In this document: positions 1 to 7,962 of the stretch, piece by piece
Layout of the letters: every line of letters begins with the position of its first letter
Numbering within the stretch: the stretch's first letter is position 1
From: an uncultured Ruminococcus sp.
Lineage (GTDB): Bacteria > Bacillota > Clostridia > Oscillospirales > Ruminococcaceae
DNA length: 58,448 nucleotides
Assembly (NCBI GenBank): GCA_937907215.1
Contig: CALESG010000136.1
Span: forward strand, 1-58,448
Direction: 5' to 3'
The notes under the pieces: model-generated
What the model saw: the letters and a program-made list of their open reading frames with translations, nothing else
What the model was told of the DNA's origin: nothing
Databases searched by the model: none
Position numbers and translations under genes: made by a program

Positions 1-54
1 AGCAACTGACTCTTAATCAGTGGGTCCTGGGTTCGAGTCCCCGATGGTGCACCA
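1..54 (+). tRNA. tRNA-Lys(CTT), 5' end outside window
   Basis: Only the 3' part is present. The anticodon stem ACTGA/TCAGT encloses the loop CTCTTAA, giving anticodon CTT (Lys). The T-arm (GGTTCGAGTCC) and an encoded CCA end are intact. It directly abuts the following tRNA-Leu, so the two are probably processed from one transcript. Confidence 0.9.
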
Positions 55-141
55 GCGGATATGGCGGAATCGGCAGACGCGCTAGCTTCAGGTGCTAGTC
101 CTCGCAAGGGGGTGGAGGTTCAAGTCCTCTTATCCGCACCA
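55..141 (+). tRNA. tRNA-Leu(CAG)
   Basis: Complete class II tRNA. The acceptor strands GCGGATA (55-61) and TATCCGC (131-137) pair perfectly and are followed by A plus an encoded CCA. The anticodon stem CTAGC/GCTAG encloses TTCAGGT, giving anticodon CAG. A long variable arm (CCTCGCAAGGGGG region) is as expected for leucine tRNA. Confidence 0.95.
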
Positions 142-173
142 AACGACTTCATCGATGATGAGGTCGTTTTTTT
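142..173 (+). terminator. Rho-independent terminator of the tRNA-Lys/tRNA-Leu transcript
   Basis: A 12-bp stem, AACGACTTCATC (142-153) with GATGAGGTCGTT (157-168), has one G-U pair and a 3-nt loop, and runs into a T tract. Confidence 0.85.
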
Positions 174-198
174 GTTACATATATTTGTAAGTAAAATT

Positions 199-229
199 AT
201 GACCGCAAAGATATATACTTTGCGGTCAT
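199..229 (-). terminator. Terminator of the patatin-like gene
   Basis: A perfect 12-bp stem (ATGACCGCAAAG / CTTTGCGGTCAT) with loop ATATATA lies just beyond the stop codon of the minus-strand lipase gene. Read on the minus strand it is followed by AATTTTAC. Confidence 0.7.
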
Positions 230-240
230 TTATAAATATT

Positions 241-1104
241 TTAAAGAGATTTCTTTTCATAAATCCACCTTTTCATATTGGATAGTGCTTTTAGAGCATC
301 ATTAAATCCGATATCATAAATGGCTTGTAAAATATTAGGATCTTTTTCAAGTCTACCTATATTGAGCGGATTTTGAGGACGAATAACAAATATTTCGCCC
401 TTTTTTTCTAGCTCTAAAATTCGTTTGACAGTGTTATTATACATTAAATGTCGATTTAGAAGAGCTTTTTTAAATTTAGGATATTTTCTATATATAAATT
501 TAGCCATTAGATTCATTTCAGGAGATTTACAGTAGTTTTTATCTCTTGTAAGAACTACAACGTTATACTTATATCCGCTTTTTCTGAATATGTCAACAGG
601 GATACTATCAGTACATCCACCGTCAAGATATTTCTTTCTATCAATACAAACCGGCCTGGAAAAATACGGGAGTGAAGCCGATGCCCTTAGAATGTCAATT
701 TGTTTTTTCATATCAGAAATTCTAAGATATTCAGCTTTACCGGTTTCAATGTTGCTGCAAACAGCGTAAAATGGTGTATTATTTTTCTTGAATGCTTCAT
801 AATCAAAAATATCAAGCTTGTCGGGAAGCTCATGATAGCAGAAGTCTTCTCCTACAATATTGCCGGTTTTGAGCCAATTTCTGATGCTGATAAATCTTGG
901 ATCTGTACAATATTTTTTATAATATCTAAGATTTCTTCCTTTTTGAGCAGCAATATATGTTCCTCCATGAATTGCACCGGCGGATACTCCTATAACACCA
1001 TCGAATTGGATATTATTATTCATGAATACATCAAGTACTCCGGCTGTGTACATTCCTCGCATACCGCCGCCTTCCAGCACAAGACCTATTTTTATATTAT
1101 TCAT
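241..1104 (-). CDS. Patatin-like phospholipase family protein (287 aa)
   Basis: Predicted serine lipid acyl hydrolase of the patatin fold, probably cytoplasmic or membrane-peripheral. Visible motifs are the glycine-rich oxyanion segment GGGMRG near residue 14, the nucleophile elbow GVSAG near residue 40, and the DGG motif carrying the catalytic Asp (YLDGGCTDS, about residue 160). There is no signal peptide. The start at 1104 was chosen because AGGAGGA lies 6 nt upstream; the longer reading from 1131 begins inside the leader. The gene is divergent from the ECF sigma operon, with about 150 bp between them. Family members act on phospholipids or glycerides; the substrate cannot be told from sequence. 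Confidence 0.85.
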   Translation of the reverse strand: MNNIKIGLVLEGGGMRGMYTAGVLDVFMNNNIQFDGVIGVSAGAIHGGTYIAAQKGRNLRYYKKYCTDPRFISIRNWLKTGNIVGEDFCYHELPDKLDIFDYEAFKKNNTPFYAVCSNIETGKAEYLRISDMKKQIDILRASASLPYFSRPVCIDRKKYLDGGCTDSIPVDIFRKSGYKYNVVVLTRDKNYCKSPEMNLMAKFIYRKYPKFKKALLNRHLMYNNTVKRILELEKKGEIFVIRPQNPLNIGRLEKDPNILQAIYDIGFNDALKALSNMKRWIYEKKSL

Positions 1105-1256
1105 AACTACTCCTCCTATTATATAAAACAATTATATCATAATTGTATTCTGCTTTCAATAATTATTTGGATAAAATTCTTTGTTTTCTGTCACAAAGCC
1201 GGTTTGATATTTGTTATTATATATAGGACGTCCTTAGAAAGGAAGTGACTTGGACG

Positions 1257-1805
1257 ATGACAGATGAATTAAGCTGTAAAATTGAGGAGCTTTACGATCT
1301 ATATGAACAACCTATGTATCGCATTGCTTATGCGATCCTCCATAATGTACAACAGGCTGAAGATGCGGTACATGATGCATTTGTAGCTATTATGCGTTGC
1401 AAATCAGATATTGGCGATGTAAAAGATGCGGAAACAAAGCATTTTATAGTACAAACTATTCGTAATACTGCAATAAATCGTTACAGAAAAAATATGAAAG
1501 ATTCTCAACATTTTACAGAACTTGATGATACAGCGGCACAAATTCCAGATGAACATAGTGATGTTGATGAATGTATTAAAAATATTGAACATACAGAAGC
1601 AGTAAAGTATATTCTATCAGGGCTTAATGAATCTGATCGTGAGATACTGCTGCTCAGGTGCTGCGATGAGCTTTCATTCAAAGAAATTGCACAGCGTTTA
1701 AATTTAAGCGAACCTGCTGCAAGGAAGCGTTATGAACGTGCAAAGAAAGTAGCAAGACAGCAGAAAGGAGTCATACCTTATGGCAAAGAGCTATTTACCA
1801 TTTGA
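1257..1805 (+). CDS. ECF-type RNA polymerase sigma factor (182 aa)
   Basis: Sigma-70 family group 4 factor. Region 2 (AEDAVHDAFVAIMR) and the region 4 helix-turn-helix (LSFKEIAQRLNLSEPAARKRYERA) are clear and close together with only a short linker, as in ECF factors. The start ATG at 1257 is preferred: AAAGGAAG lies 11 nt upstream, while the in-frame GTG at 1245 overlaps that ribosome site. The 3' end overlaps the next gene by 26 nt, indicating translational coupling, and that gene encodes a single-pass membrane protein in the usual anti-sigma position. The target regulon is unknown; autoregulation would be typical. Confidence 0.88.
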   Translation: MTDELSCKIEELYDLYEQPMYRIAYAILHNVQQAEDAVHDAFVAIMRCKSDIGDVKDAETKHFIVQTIRNTAINRYRKNMKDSQHFTELDDTAAQIPDEHSDVDECIKNIEHTEAVKYILSGLNESDREILLLRCCDELSFKEIAQRLNLSEPAARKRYERAKKVARQQKGVIPYGKELFTI

Positions 1806-3231
1806 CGATGAATATTTTGATAAGATCGTAGAAGATGCATTTTCTACGGAAGCGGAGATACACGTTTTCTCAGACCGATATAAGCAAAGGAAGGAAAGAC
1901 TTATGAAAAAGAATACTAATAGAAACTATAAGAAACCCGTATTCAGCAAGAAAAGCATATTTGCCATGGTAGCTGCCGCAGCTGTCGTAGTTGCTGTACC
2001 AACATCTGTTTATGCTGGCTCAAGAATTTATAATGCATATATGACAGAACCTGCAAAGTATCAGCGTGACATTACAATTGACGTTGGTGAAAATCCTTCT
2101 ATGGAAATAAAAGCTCTGAATGTAGGTTGGGTTCCGGAAGATATGAAAATGCATAGCGGAGCAGAGCATACATCTCTTATGAAATACGGTGCAGATACAG
2201 ATGATATGCGTGGCATAAGCGTATTTTTCTGGAAAATACCTACAGGCGATTCAGTATTTCATGAAAGCATAACTAATGCTGTAAATACAAATTCATATAC
2301 AGATGCAAACGGTAATGATGTTGTTGTTATAGCTCATAGTCAGGAGTCACAGGAAAGACACGATGAAGCATGGGTAGCATTTAAGGATACACCATATGCT
2401 GCACAGGTTTATATAATGGGTGATGTTTCAGATGAAGAGCGTGATAAGATCCTTCAGAATCTTTCACTTGAATCATGGGATACTGAGGTGGCGATGGACT
2501 GGTCAGAGAATCAGGAATCAGAAGAAACTGCTGAATATTATGAAGTAGTCACAAAGGTTGATCCAGCATCTATTAAACTCGCAAATATAGGTGAACCTAT
2601 TAAGACAGTTGAAGAAGGTCTGGAAAAAGGCACATATTCTGTAGAGGCTACTATCAACGATATTCGCATTCAGAATAATTTTTACGGTATTACAACAGAT
2701 TCATTTAATAACTCAGCTGACTACAGTGAATATACAAATCCAGACGGCACAGTTAAAGATAATATTCGTACATGGTATCGTAGAGGTGACGGTGTAAATA
2801 CTCTTGACGAAAAAGATTATGAAGAAACCTTAGCTCAAAGCGTGGTTGTTGTAGATGTTACCTATAAGAATACAGGTGATATTGATTGGGATGAATGCAT
2901 TTGCCCATCTATGGTTCGCATTGATGATGATGGAAATATTCTTAATTATACACAGGAATCAGAAGATATGTACTACAATGAAAGCATGCATGACTTGAAA
3001 GTTGATGATATGATGTTCAGCATCAGCACTGACTATGCAATGAGCAAGAATAACCTTGAGCCGTTTAAGGCAGGGGATACAGTAAATGTTCAGATAGCAT
3101 TCCTTGTAAACACAGAAGATCTTCCAGATTTGTATCTTATGCTTCAGCCGACTGGTGTGGATATAGGTGAGGAAGTAAGCAGAGGTACAACATTTGTTGA
3201 TTTGAGTTTCCTTGCAAATAAAAACAAATAA
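1780..3231 (+). CDS. Single-pass membrane protein paired with ECF sigma factor, candidate anti-sigma/sensor (483 aa)
   Basis: A cytoplasmic segment of about 58 residues is followed by one hydrophobic helix (about 59-79, AMVAAAAVVVAVPTSVYAG) and an extracellular region of about 400 residues. The distal part (about 330-470) has alternating beta-like segments with a 'VVVDVTYKNTGD' stretch, as seen in DUF4352/DUF5643-like immunoglobulin-type domains; that assignment is tentative. AAAGGAG lies 9 nt before ATG 1780, inside the sigma gene. The topology and overlap with the sigma gene suggest it holds the factor at the membrane. No ZAS Cys/His motif is visible in the cytoplasmic part, so sigma binding is inferred from position only. 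Confidence 0.7.
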   Translation: MAKSYLPFDDEYFDKIVEDAFSTEAEIHVFSDRYKQRKERLMKKNTNRNYKKPVFSKKSIFAMVAAAAVVVAVPTSVYAGSRIYNAYMTEPAKYQRDITIDVGENPSMEIKALNVGWVPEDMKMHSGAEHTSLMKYGADTDDMRGISVFFWKIPTGDSVFHESITNAVNTNSYTDANGNDVVVIAHSQESQERHDEAWVAFKDTPYAAQVYIMGDVSDEERDKILQNLSLESWDTEVAMDWSENQESEETAEYYEVVTKVDPASIKLANIGEPIKTVEEGLEKGTYSVEATINDIRIQNNFYGITTDSFNNSADYSEYTNPDGTVKDNIRTWYRRGDGVNTLDEKDYEETLAQSVVVVDVTYKNTGDIDWDECICPSMVRIDDDGNILNYTQESEDMYYNESMHDLKVDDMMFSISTDYAMSKNNLEPFKAGDTVNVQIAFLVNTEDLPDLYLMLQPTGVDIGEEVSRGTTFVDLSFLANKNK

Positions 3232-3277
3232 GCTTTAAGATACTTTTTATACTCTCCTTATATTATACTACTATCAT

Positions 3278-3309
3278 AAAAAATCGGATGCTTTGTGCGT
3301 CCGATTTTT
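3278..3309 (+). terminator. Terminator of the ECF sigma operon
   Basis: AAAAATCGGA pairs with TCCGATTTTT around an 11-nt loop, followed by TTTTTG, 48 bp after the stop codon. Confidence 0.8.
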
Positions 3310-3333
3310 GCATTTTAGATTTATTTATAAAAT

Positions 3334-3369
3334 AAAAAACACCAAATGATTTTAAAATCATTTGGTGTT
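3334..3369 (-). terminator. Terminator of tRNA-Gln
   Basis: A 32-nt perfect palindrome (16 nt each side, 3338-3369) is followed on the minus strand by GTTTTTTATT. It lies immediately downstream of the minus-strand tRNA. Confidence 0.8.
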
Positions 3370-3371
3370 AA

Positions 3372-3447
3372 TGGTTGGGGTGGAAGGATTTGAACCCTCG
3401 AAATAACGGAGTCAGAGTCCGCTGCCTTACCACTTGGCGACACCCCA
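3372..3447 (-). tRNA. tRNA-Gln(CTG)
   Basis: On the minus strand the acceptor strands TGGGGTG and CACCCCA pair, followed by A and an encoded CCA. The anticodon stem GCGGA/TCCGT (one G-U) encloses CTCTGAC, giving anticodon CTG. The T-arm GGGTTCAAATCC is canonical. Confidence 0.93.
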
Positions 3448-3654
3448 ATATTTATTGTATGCTGTCTTTCTCAGTCAGCTTTTATATTATATCACATACA
3501 AAAAGGTTTGTCAAGCATTTTTTCAAATTTTTTTGCAGAAAAATTTGAAAAGTTGTATTGCATAAAAAAGATGATAAAATATTGAAAAAACAGGAATTGT
3601 TTCTGTAATTCTGACTGGATTTACACCCGAAAAACTTTATTTGTTTTTTTCCTC

Positions 3655-3683
3655 TTTACAATAATGCAAAATCATGATATAAT
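3655..3683 (+). promoter_or_regulatory. SigA-type promoter of lepA
   Basis: TTTACA (3655-3660), a 17-nt spacer, then TATAAT (3678-3683). Transcription would begin near 3690, placing the palindromic element within the 5' untranslated region. Confidence 0.7.
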
Positions 3684-3703
3684 AAATAAGATTATTTAAA
3701 ATT

Positions 3704-3751
3704 GTTAGGCAACACCGCACAAAGCTCGCCTGACGGCTTTGTACGGTGTTA
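3704..3751 (+). mobile_element. MITE-like palindromic element, copy 1 (short form)
   Basis: Begins GGCAACACCGCACAAAGC at 3708 and ends with GCTTTGTACGGTGTT (3736-3750), a 15-bp inverted repeat with one mismatch. It shares the interior CTCGCCTGACG with the 172-bp copy at 44265-44436. GTTA occurs at both edges (3704-3707 and 3748-3751), but the right end lacks the terminal GCC, so this copy is degenerate. It would fold as a hairpin in the lepA leader. Confidence 0.7.
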
Positions 3752-3765
3752 CATTATAAAAATCC

Positions 3766-3791
3766 AAAGGAGTATATTAAAGGAGTATATT
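3766..3791 (+). repeat. Tandem duplication of the lepA ribosome-binding site
   Basis: Two perfect adjacent 13-bp copies of AAAGGAGTATATT (3766-3778 and 3779-3791). The second copy is correctly spaced from ATG 3795; the first is a spare upstream ribosome site. Confidence 0.9.
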
Positions 3792-3794
3792 GCA

Positions 3795-5597
3795 ATGATG
3801 GACAACATTCGTAATTTTTGTATTATTGCCCATATTGACCACGGAAAATCAACACTTGCCGATCGTATTCTGGAGAAAACTTTTACTGTTGCAGAACGTG
3901 ATATGGAAGAACAGATTCTTGATAATATGGATATAGAACGTGAACGTGGTATCACCATAAAAGCACGTGCGGTTCATCTGAATTATAAAGCTAAAGACGG
4001 AAAAACATATGTATTTAATTTGATTGATACACCGGGTCACGTTGACTTTAATTATGAAGTATCCCGAAGTCTTGCTGCCTGTGAAGGAGCTGTTCTTGTA
4101 GTTGATGCTTCTCAGGGAATTGAAGCACAGACTCTTGCCAATACTTACCTTGCAATAGAACATGATCTTGAGGTCGTACCTGTAGTAAATAAGATAGATC
4201 TTCCGGCAGCTGATCCGGAGAGAGTTTGCAATGAAATTGAAAATGTTATTGGCATTCCTGCAATGGATGCACCAAGAATTTCCGCAAAATCAGGAATCAA
4301 TATTGAAGAGGTTCTTGAACGCATTGTAACAGATATTCCTGCACCCAAGGGAGATCCTAATGCTCCGCTTCAGGCACTTATCTTTGACAGTTATTATGAT
4401 GCCTACAAGGGTGTTGTAATATATATTCGTGTAAAAGGCGGTACTGTTAAAGTAGGTGATACAATTCGCCTTATGGCAACAGGAGCTGCCTTTACTGTTG
4501 TTGAAGCCGGTTATATGGATACAAATCAGCTTGTTAATACAGGCGTTCTTCGTGCTGGTGAAGTTGGATATTTGACAGCCTCTATAAAGAGTATAGGTGA
4601 TACTCAGGTCGGCGATACTGTAACACTTGATGAAGAGCCGTGTGATGAGCCTTTGCCGGGTTACCGTAAGGCAAATCCTATGGTGTTTTCTGGTATATAT
4701 CCGGCTGATGGTGCAAAATATGGTGACCTTAGAGAAGCTCTTGAAAAACTTCAGTTGAATGACGCTTCTCTAACATTTGAACCAGAAACATCTATAGCAC
4801 TTGGATTTGGATTTAGATGCGGTTTTCTTGGACTTCTTCATATGGAAATTATTCAAGAGCGTTTGGAGAGAGAGTATAACCTTGACCTTATAACAACTGC
4901 ACCTTCTGTTATATATCGTGTCACACTTACAAACGGAGATGTTGTGTTCATAGATAATCCATCAAATTATCCAGATCCTGCGGTTATCAGTATGGCAGAA
5001 GAGCCTATGGTAAATGCTGAGATTCTCACACCATCTGACTTCGTTGGCAATGTCATGGACCTTTGCCAAAATAGACGTGGCGTATTCCATGATATGCAAT
5101 ATATTGATGATAAACGTGTTTGTTTAAAATATGATCTTCCGCTTAATGAAATAGTTTACGATTTCTTTGACGTTTTAAAATCACGTACAAAGGGTTATGC
5201 GTCATTTGATTATGTCTTGAGTGAATATGCTCCATCAAGACTTGTAAAGCTTGATATTCTTCTGAATGGCGATGTAGTTGATGCACTTTCATTTATTATC
5301 CATGCTGACAAAGCATATGAACGTGCAAGAAAAATGGTAGAAAAGCTTAAAGAAAATATTCCAAGACAGCTTTTTGAAGTGCCTGTACAGGCAGCTATCG
5401 GCGGCAAGATTATTGCCCGTGAAACTATAAAAGCAATGCGTAAAGATGTACTTGCTAAATGCTATGGCGGTGATATTACACGTAAGAAAAAATTGCTTGA
5501 AAAGCAAAAGGAAGGTAAGAAGAGAATGCGTTCTCTTGGTACTGTAGAAGTTCCGCAGGAAGCATTTATGAGTGTTCTTAAGCTTGATACTGAATAA
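3795..5597 (+). CDS. lepA: Elongation factor 4 (LepA), 600 aa
   Basis: Ribosome-associated GTPase that can back-translocate or rescue stalled ribosomes. The G domain motifs are complete: AHIDHGKST (P-loop), RGITI (switch I), DTPGH (G3), NKID (G4) and a SAKSG-type G5. The EF4-specific C-terminal domain is present (RLVKLDILLNG, then the basic KKKLLEKQKEGKKRMR tail). Length matches the usual ~600 residues when started at 3795, preceded by AAAGGAG; a second ATG follows at 3798. It begins a run through the zinc-ribbon protein to hemW, a common Firmicutes order (lepA-hemW). Confidence 0.97.
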   Translation: MMDNIRNFCIIAHIDHGKSTLADRILEKTFTVAERDMEEQILDNMDIERERGITIKARAVHLNYKAKDGKTYVFNLIDTPGHVDFNYEVSRSLAACEGAVLVVDASQGIEAQTLANTYLAIEHDLEVVPVVNKIDLPAADPERVCNEIENVIGIPAMDAPRISAKSGINIEEVLERIVTDIPAPKGDPNAPLQALIFDSYYDAYKGVVIYIRVKGGTVKVGDTIRLMATGAAFTVVEAGYMDTNQLVNTGVLRAGEVGYLTASIKSIGDTQVGDTVTLDEEPCDEPLPGYRKANPMVFSGIYPADGAKYGDLREALEKLQLNDASLTFEPETSIALGFGFRCGFLGLLHMEIIQERLEREYNLDLITTAPSVIYRVTLTNGDVVFIDNPSNYPDPAVISMAEEPMVNAEILTPSDFVGNVMDLCQNRRGVFHDMQYIDDKRVCLKYDLPLNEIVYDFFDVLKSRTKGYASFDYVLSEYAPSRLVKLDILLNGDVVDALSFIIHADKAYERARKMVEKLKENIPRQLFEVPVQAAIGGKIIARETIKAMRKDVLAKCYGGDITRKKKLLEKQKEGKKRMRSLGTVEVPQEAFMSVLKLDTE

Positions 5598-5611
5598 GGA
5601 GAAAGTTATAT

Positions 5612-5947
5612 ATGAGTAAGGAATCTATTTACAATTGTCCGCATTGTGGTGAAAAGAGTTTTAACCCTATTTCAAAAGCTTTGGCAGGCGGACTTAATTC
5701 ACGTGGTAAAGTTTGCAAATCATGTGGCAGACGCTGCTGCAATGGTAAAGTTTCTACTATTGTAAGTGCTGTCGTTTATATAGTCGCTCTTGTTGCTGTG
5801 CTGCTTTGCTATTTTCTTATCGACAATAATACTGTTGCATATTTGCTTATGGCAGGCTGTATTGCTGCTGCATGGCTTTTTTGCAAGCTTTTTGATGCAT
5901 TTTTTATGCCGCTTACAAAGGTAATCAGAAATGACATCAGAAGCTGA
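5612..5947 (+). CDS. Small zinc-ribbon membrane protein (111 aa)
   Basis: Not a named family that I recognise. The N-terminus has CPHCGEKSF, and after about 24 residues CKSCGRRCC, a likely treble or zinc-ribbon metal site. Two hydrophobic helices follow (about 46-67 and 74-92). The ribosome site AAGGAGAAAG precedes ATG 5612. The 3' end overlaps hemW by 17 nt, so it is expressed with lepA and hemW. A membrane protein with a cytosolic zinc-binding knuckle is as far as the sequence goes. Confidence 0.75.
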   Translation: MSKESIYNCPHCGEKSFNPISKALAGGLNSRGKVCKSCGRRCCNGKVSTIVSAVVYIVALVAVLLCYFLIDNNTVAYLLMAGCIAAAWLFCKLFDAFFMPLTKVIRNDIRS

Positions 5948-7043
5948 TACAATTGGAATTTATATTCATGTACCGTTTTGTCTGAGAAAATGTCCTTATT
6001 GTGACTTTTATTCATGTGTAAACCGCCTGCATGAGCGGGATGCTTATGTGCAGGCGGTTTGCCGAAATATAGAGCATTACAGCAAGAAGGCAGACATTCC
6101 TAGGAATGTTGATACTATATATTTTGGTGGAGGTACACCATCACTTTTGTCCGCTGAAAATATTTCAAAAATCATTGAGTGCATATATAATTCTTTTAAT
6201 GTCGAAGATCCCCAAAAACATAAGATTGAGATTACAATGGAGGTGAATCCTGCCACTGTCAGTTATGAATCGCTTTTAGGCTATAGAAAAGCTGGAGTAA
6301 ATCGTATTTCGATAGGATTGCAGGATCTACAGAACGATGCCCTTCTTACACTGGGAAGACTGCATACAGCAGAACAGGGAATTGATACAGTATATGAATC
6401 GGTAAGAGCAGGCTTTGAAAATATCTCATGTGATATTATGATAGGGACAAAAGGTCAAACTAAAAAAAGAATGATGCAAACTCTTGAAGAGCTTGTTCAG
6501 CTTCCTATAAATCATATTTCTGCATATATGCTTAAAATAGAAGAAGGAACACCCTATGCAATGCAGAATATGCAGAATCTTGTTCCCGATGATGATGAAA
6601 CCGCAGAATTTTACTTGCAAATGGTGTCTTATTTAAATGAAAATGGCTTTTTTCAGTATGAGATTTCTAATTTTGCAAAAAAAGGTTTTGAGAGCCGTCA
6701 TAATTGCAGATACTGGAAGCTTAAGCCTTATCTTGGAATCGGACCGTCTGCACATTCGTTTATTGATAAAAGATTTTACGTTCCGTCAGAACTTGATTTA
6801 TTTATAGCAGAAGAGCATCAAAAAATTTTGATAGAAGACGAATATCCTAATTTGCTAACGGAGAGTATAATGCTTGGACTGCGTTTGACAGAGGGAATAC
6901 CATTGTCATGGCTAAGTGATTTACAGAAAGAAACGACAGAATATTTTGCAAAAGCAGGTCTTATGAAAATAAATGAGGATAGGGTTTGTTTTACGCCAAA
7001 CGGTTTTCTTGTGTCAAATACGATTTTGTGTGAGATTTTATGA
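5931..7043 (+). CDS. hemW: Radical SAM heme chaperone HemW (370 aa)
   Basis: HemN-like radical SAM protein, now regarded as a heme-trafficking chaperone rather than a coproporphyrinogen oxidase. The cluster motif CLRKCPYCDF (CX3CX2C then aromatic) lies near residue 17, followed by the GGGTPS segment typical of the family and the C-terminal HemN_C domain. The length of about 370 residues and lack of the extra N-terminal region fit HemW rather than HemN. The start overlaps the upstream zinc-ribbon gene. Older databases call such genes oxygen-independent coproporphyrinogen III oxidase. Confidence 0.92.
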   Translation: MTSEADTIGIYIHVPFCLRKCPYCDFYSCVNRLHERDAYVQAVCRNIEHYSKKADIPRNVDTIYFGGGTPSLLSAENISKIIECIYNSFNVEDPQKHKIEITMEVNPATVSYESLLGYRKAGVNRISIGLQDLQNDALLTLGRLHTAEQGIDTVYESVRAGFENISCDIMIGTKGQTKKRMMQTLEELVQLPINHISAYMLKIEEGTPYAMQNMQNLVPDDDETAEFYLQMVSYLNENGFFQYEISNFAKKGFESRHNCRYWKLKPYLGIGPSAHSFIDKRFYVPSELDLFIAEEHQKILIEDEYPNLLTESIMLGLRLTEGIPLSWLSDLQKETTEYFAKAGLMKINEDRVCFTPNGFLVSNTILCEIL

Positions 7044-7114
7044 TTTTATATTTTATTTTAATTTAGATGCATAAAGCCATATGTGCTGCCCATACTTTCA
7101 CCGAGGTGAGAGTT

Positions 7115-7720
7115 ATGAAAAAAATGGAAATTGCAGCTATGCTTGGATTTGCAGCAGCCCTTATGATTTCATCATTTAGTAAGAGTGCCGCTACATTGTA
7201 TGCCCTTGAGGATGATGTCGTTCGTCTTCATATTTTGGCAAATTCTGATTCTTATGATGATCAGCTTTTGAAATATGCTGTTCGTGATGCTGTTTTAGAG
7301 AATGGTTCATGCTATTTTGAAGATATTGATTCTACTGAAGAAGCAGCGGTAGCAGCAGAGCTTTGTTTGCCGGCACTTGAAGAGATCGCAAGAAAAACAG
7401 TTGCTGAAAAAGGCTATGATTATACAGTTACAGCTGAATATGAAAAAATAGCATTTGATGAGCGTATGTATGAAGATATTACTATGCCTGCCGGTGTTTA
7501 CAACGCTGTAAGAATAAATATAGGAAAGGCAGAAGGTCAGAACTGGTGGTGTGTTATGTATCCGCCGCTTTGTGTACCGGCTGCTTCTGAAGATGAAAAT
7601 TTGCAGGAAGAGTATTTTACGGAAGATGAAAAGGAAATGCTGAATGATCCGCAGAAATTTCGCTACAAACTTAAATGCCTTGAATGGTTGTCAGAGCTTT
7701 GGAATAAAGTTTGTGAATAA
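7115..7720 (+). CDS. spoIIR: Stage II sporulation protein R (201 aa)
   Basis: Secreted forespore signal that triggers SpoIIGA-dependent processing of pro-sigma-E in the mother cell. A signal-peptide-like N-terminus (about 1-28) is followed by the family hallmark 'RLHILANSDSYDDQLLKYAVRDAVL' region (only key part named here) and a C-terminal 'NWWCVMYPPLC' motif. The start at 7115 follows GAGGTGAG; the in-frame ATG at 7067 lacks a ribosome site. A weak GCATA-N17-CATACTT match to forespore sigma promoters sits at 7069-7097, but it would leave almost no leader. SpoIIR supports an endospore-former. Confidence 0.9.
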   Translation: MKKMEIAAMLGFAAALMISSFSKSAATLYALEDDVVRLHILANSDSYDDQLLKYAVRDAVLENGSCYFEDIDSTEEAAVAAELCLPALEEIARKTVAEKGYDYTVTAEYEKIAFDERMYEDITMPAGVYNAVRINIGKAEGQNWWCVMYPPLCVPAASEDENLQEEYFTEDEKEMLNDPQKFRYKLKCLEWLSELWNKVCE

Positions 7721-7743
7721 AATGTAAAAAAGATAAAGTTGAC

Positions 7744-7772
7744 TTGACAATGTGGCAGGAATAGAGTATAAT
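7744..7772 (+). promoter_or_regulatory. Consensus SigA promoter of infC-rpmI-rplT
   Basis: Perfect TTGACA (7744-7749), 17-nt spacer, perfect TATAAT (7767-7772). The predicted start is near 7779. Confidence 0.9.
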
Positions 7773-7778
7773 AATCAG

Positions 7779-7962
7779 AGTAAACAAAGTAGAGCATCAC
7801 AGTTCTCACCGTTTGGTTTTTAATTTTAATCGAAACGGTTAATATATTTTGTCAGCAATAGTATTTTTACTATATTGTTAGGCAAGGTATTATTATGAGG
7901 AGTGCTCACAGTGTGATGCACTCATTTTTGTTTGTAATTAAAATGTTTGGAGGTGCTGGCTT
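7779..7962 (+). promoter_or_regulatory. L20-type attenuator leader of infC-rpmI-rplT
   Basis: The ~180-nt leader contains an upstream stem ACCGTTT/AAACGGT (7808-7814 with 7833-7839) and, just before infC, a terminator hairpin: GAGTGC(TCAC)/(GTGA)T-GCACTC (7900-7923) followed by ATTTTT. In Bacillus subtilis ribosomal protein L20 binds such a leader and promotes termination. The architecture is the same; the precise L20 site was not modelled. Confidence 0.75.

Larger units (their letters stand above)
3448..3794. other. 347-bp gene-free region between tRNA-Gln and lepA
   Basis: This AT-rich interval contains the upstream region of the minus-strand tRNA, a lepA promoter at 3655-3683, a MITE-like palindromic element at 3704-3751 and a duplicated ribosome site at 3766-3791. 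No protein-coding gene is supported here; the in-frame extension of lepA to 3702 has no ribosome site and reads through the palindrome. Confidence 0.75.

Noticed and set aside
61..285. 74-residue reading frame across the tRNA-Leu
   Set aside because: It reads through the tRNA and its terminator and has no ribosome site.
1205..1244. ECF autoregulatory promoter before the first sigma gene (CGTC at 1229)
   Set aside because: A CGTC -10-like element is present but no AAC-type -35 sits 16-17 nt upstream.
700..1248. 182-residue frame antisense to the patatin-like gene
   Set aside because: Shadow frame with low-complexity hydrophobic composition; the opposite strand has clear catalytic motifs and a ribosome site.
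7069..7097. Forespore sigma promoter for spoIIR (GCATA-N17-CATACTT)
   Set aside because: The implied transcript would start at the ribosome site itself, so the match is too poorly placed to list as a feature.
7874..7887. Possible fourth MITE-like copy upstream of infC
   Set aside because: Only ATTGTTAGGCAA is shared with copy 1; the sequence then diverges and there is no matching right end. Most likely chance.
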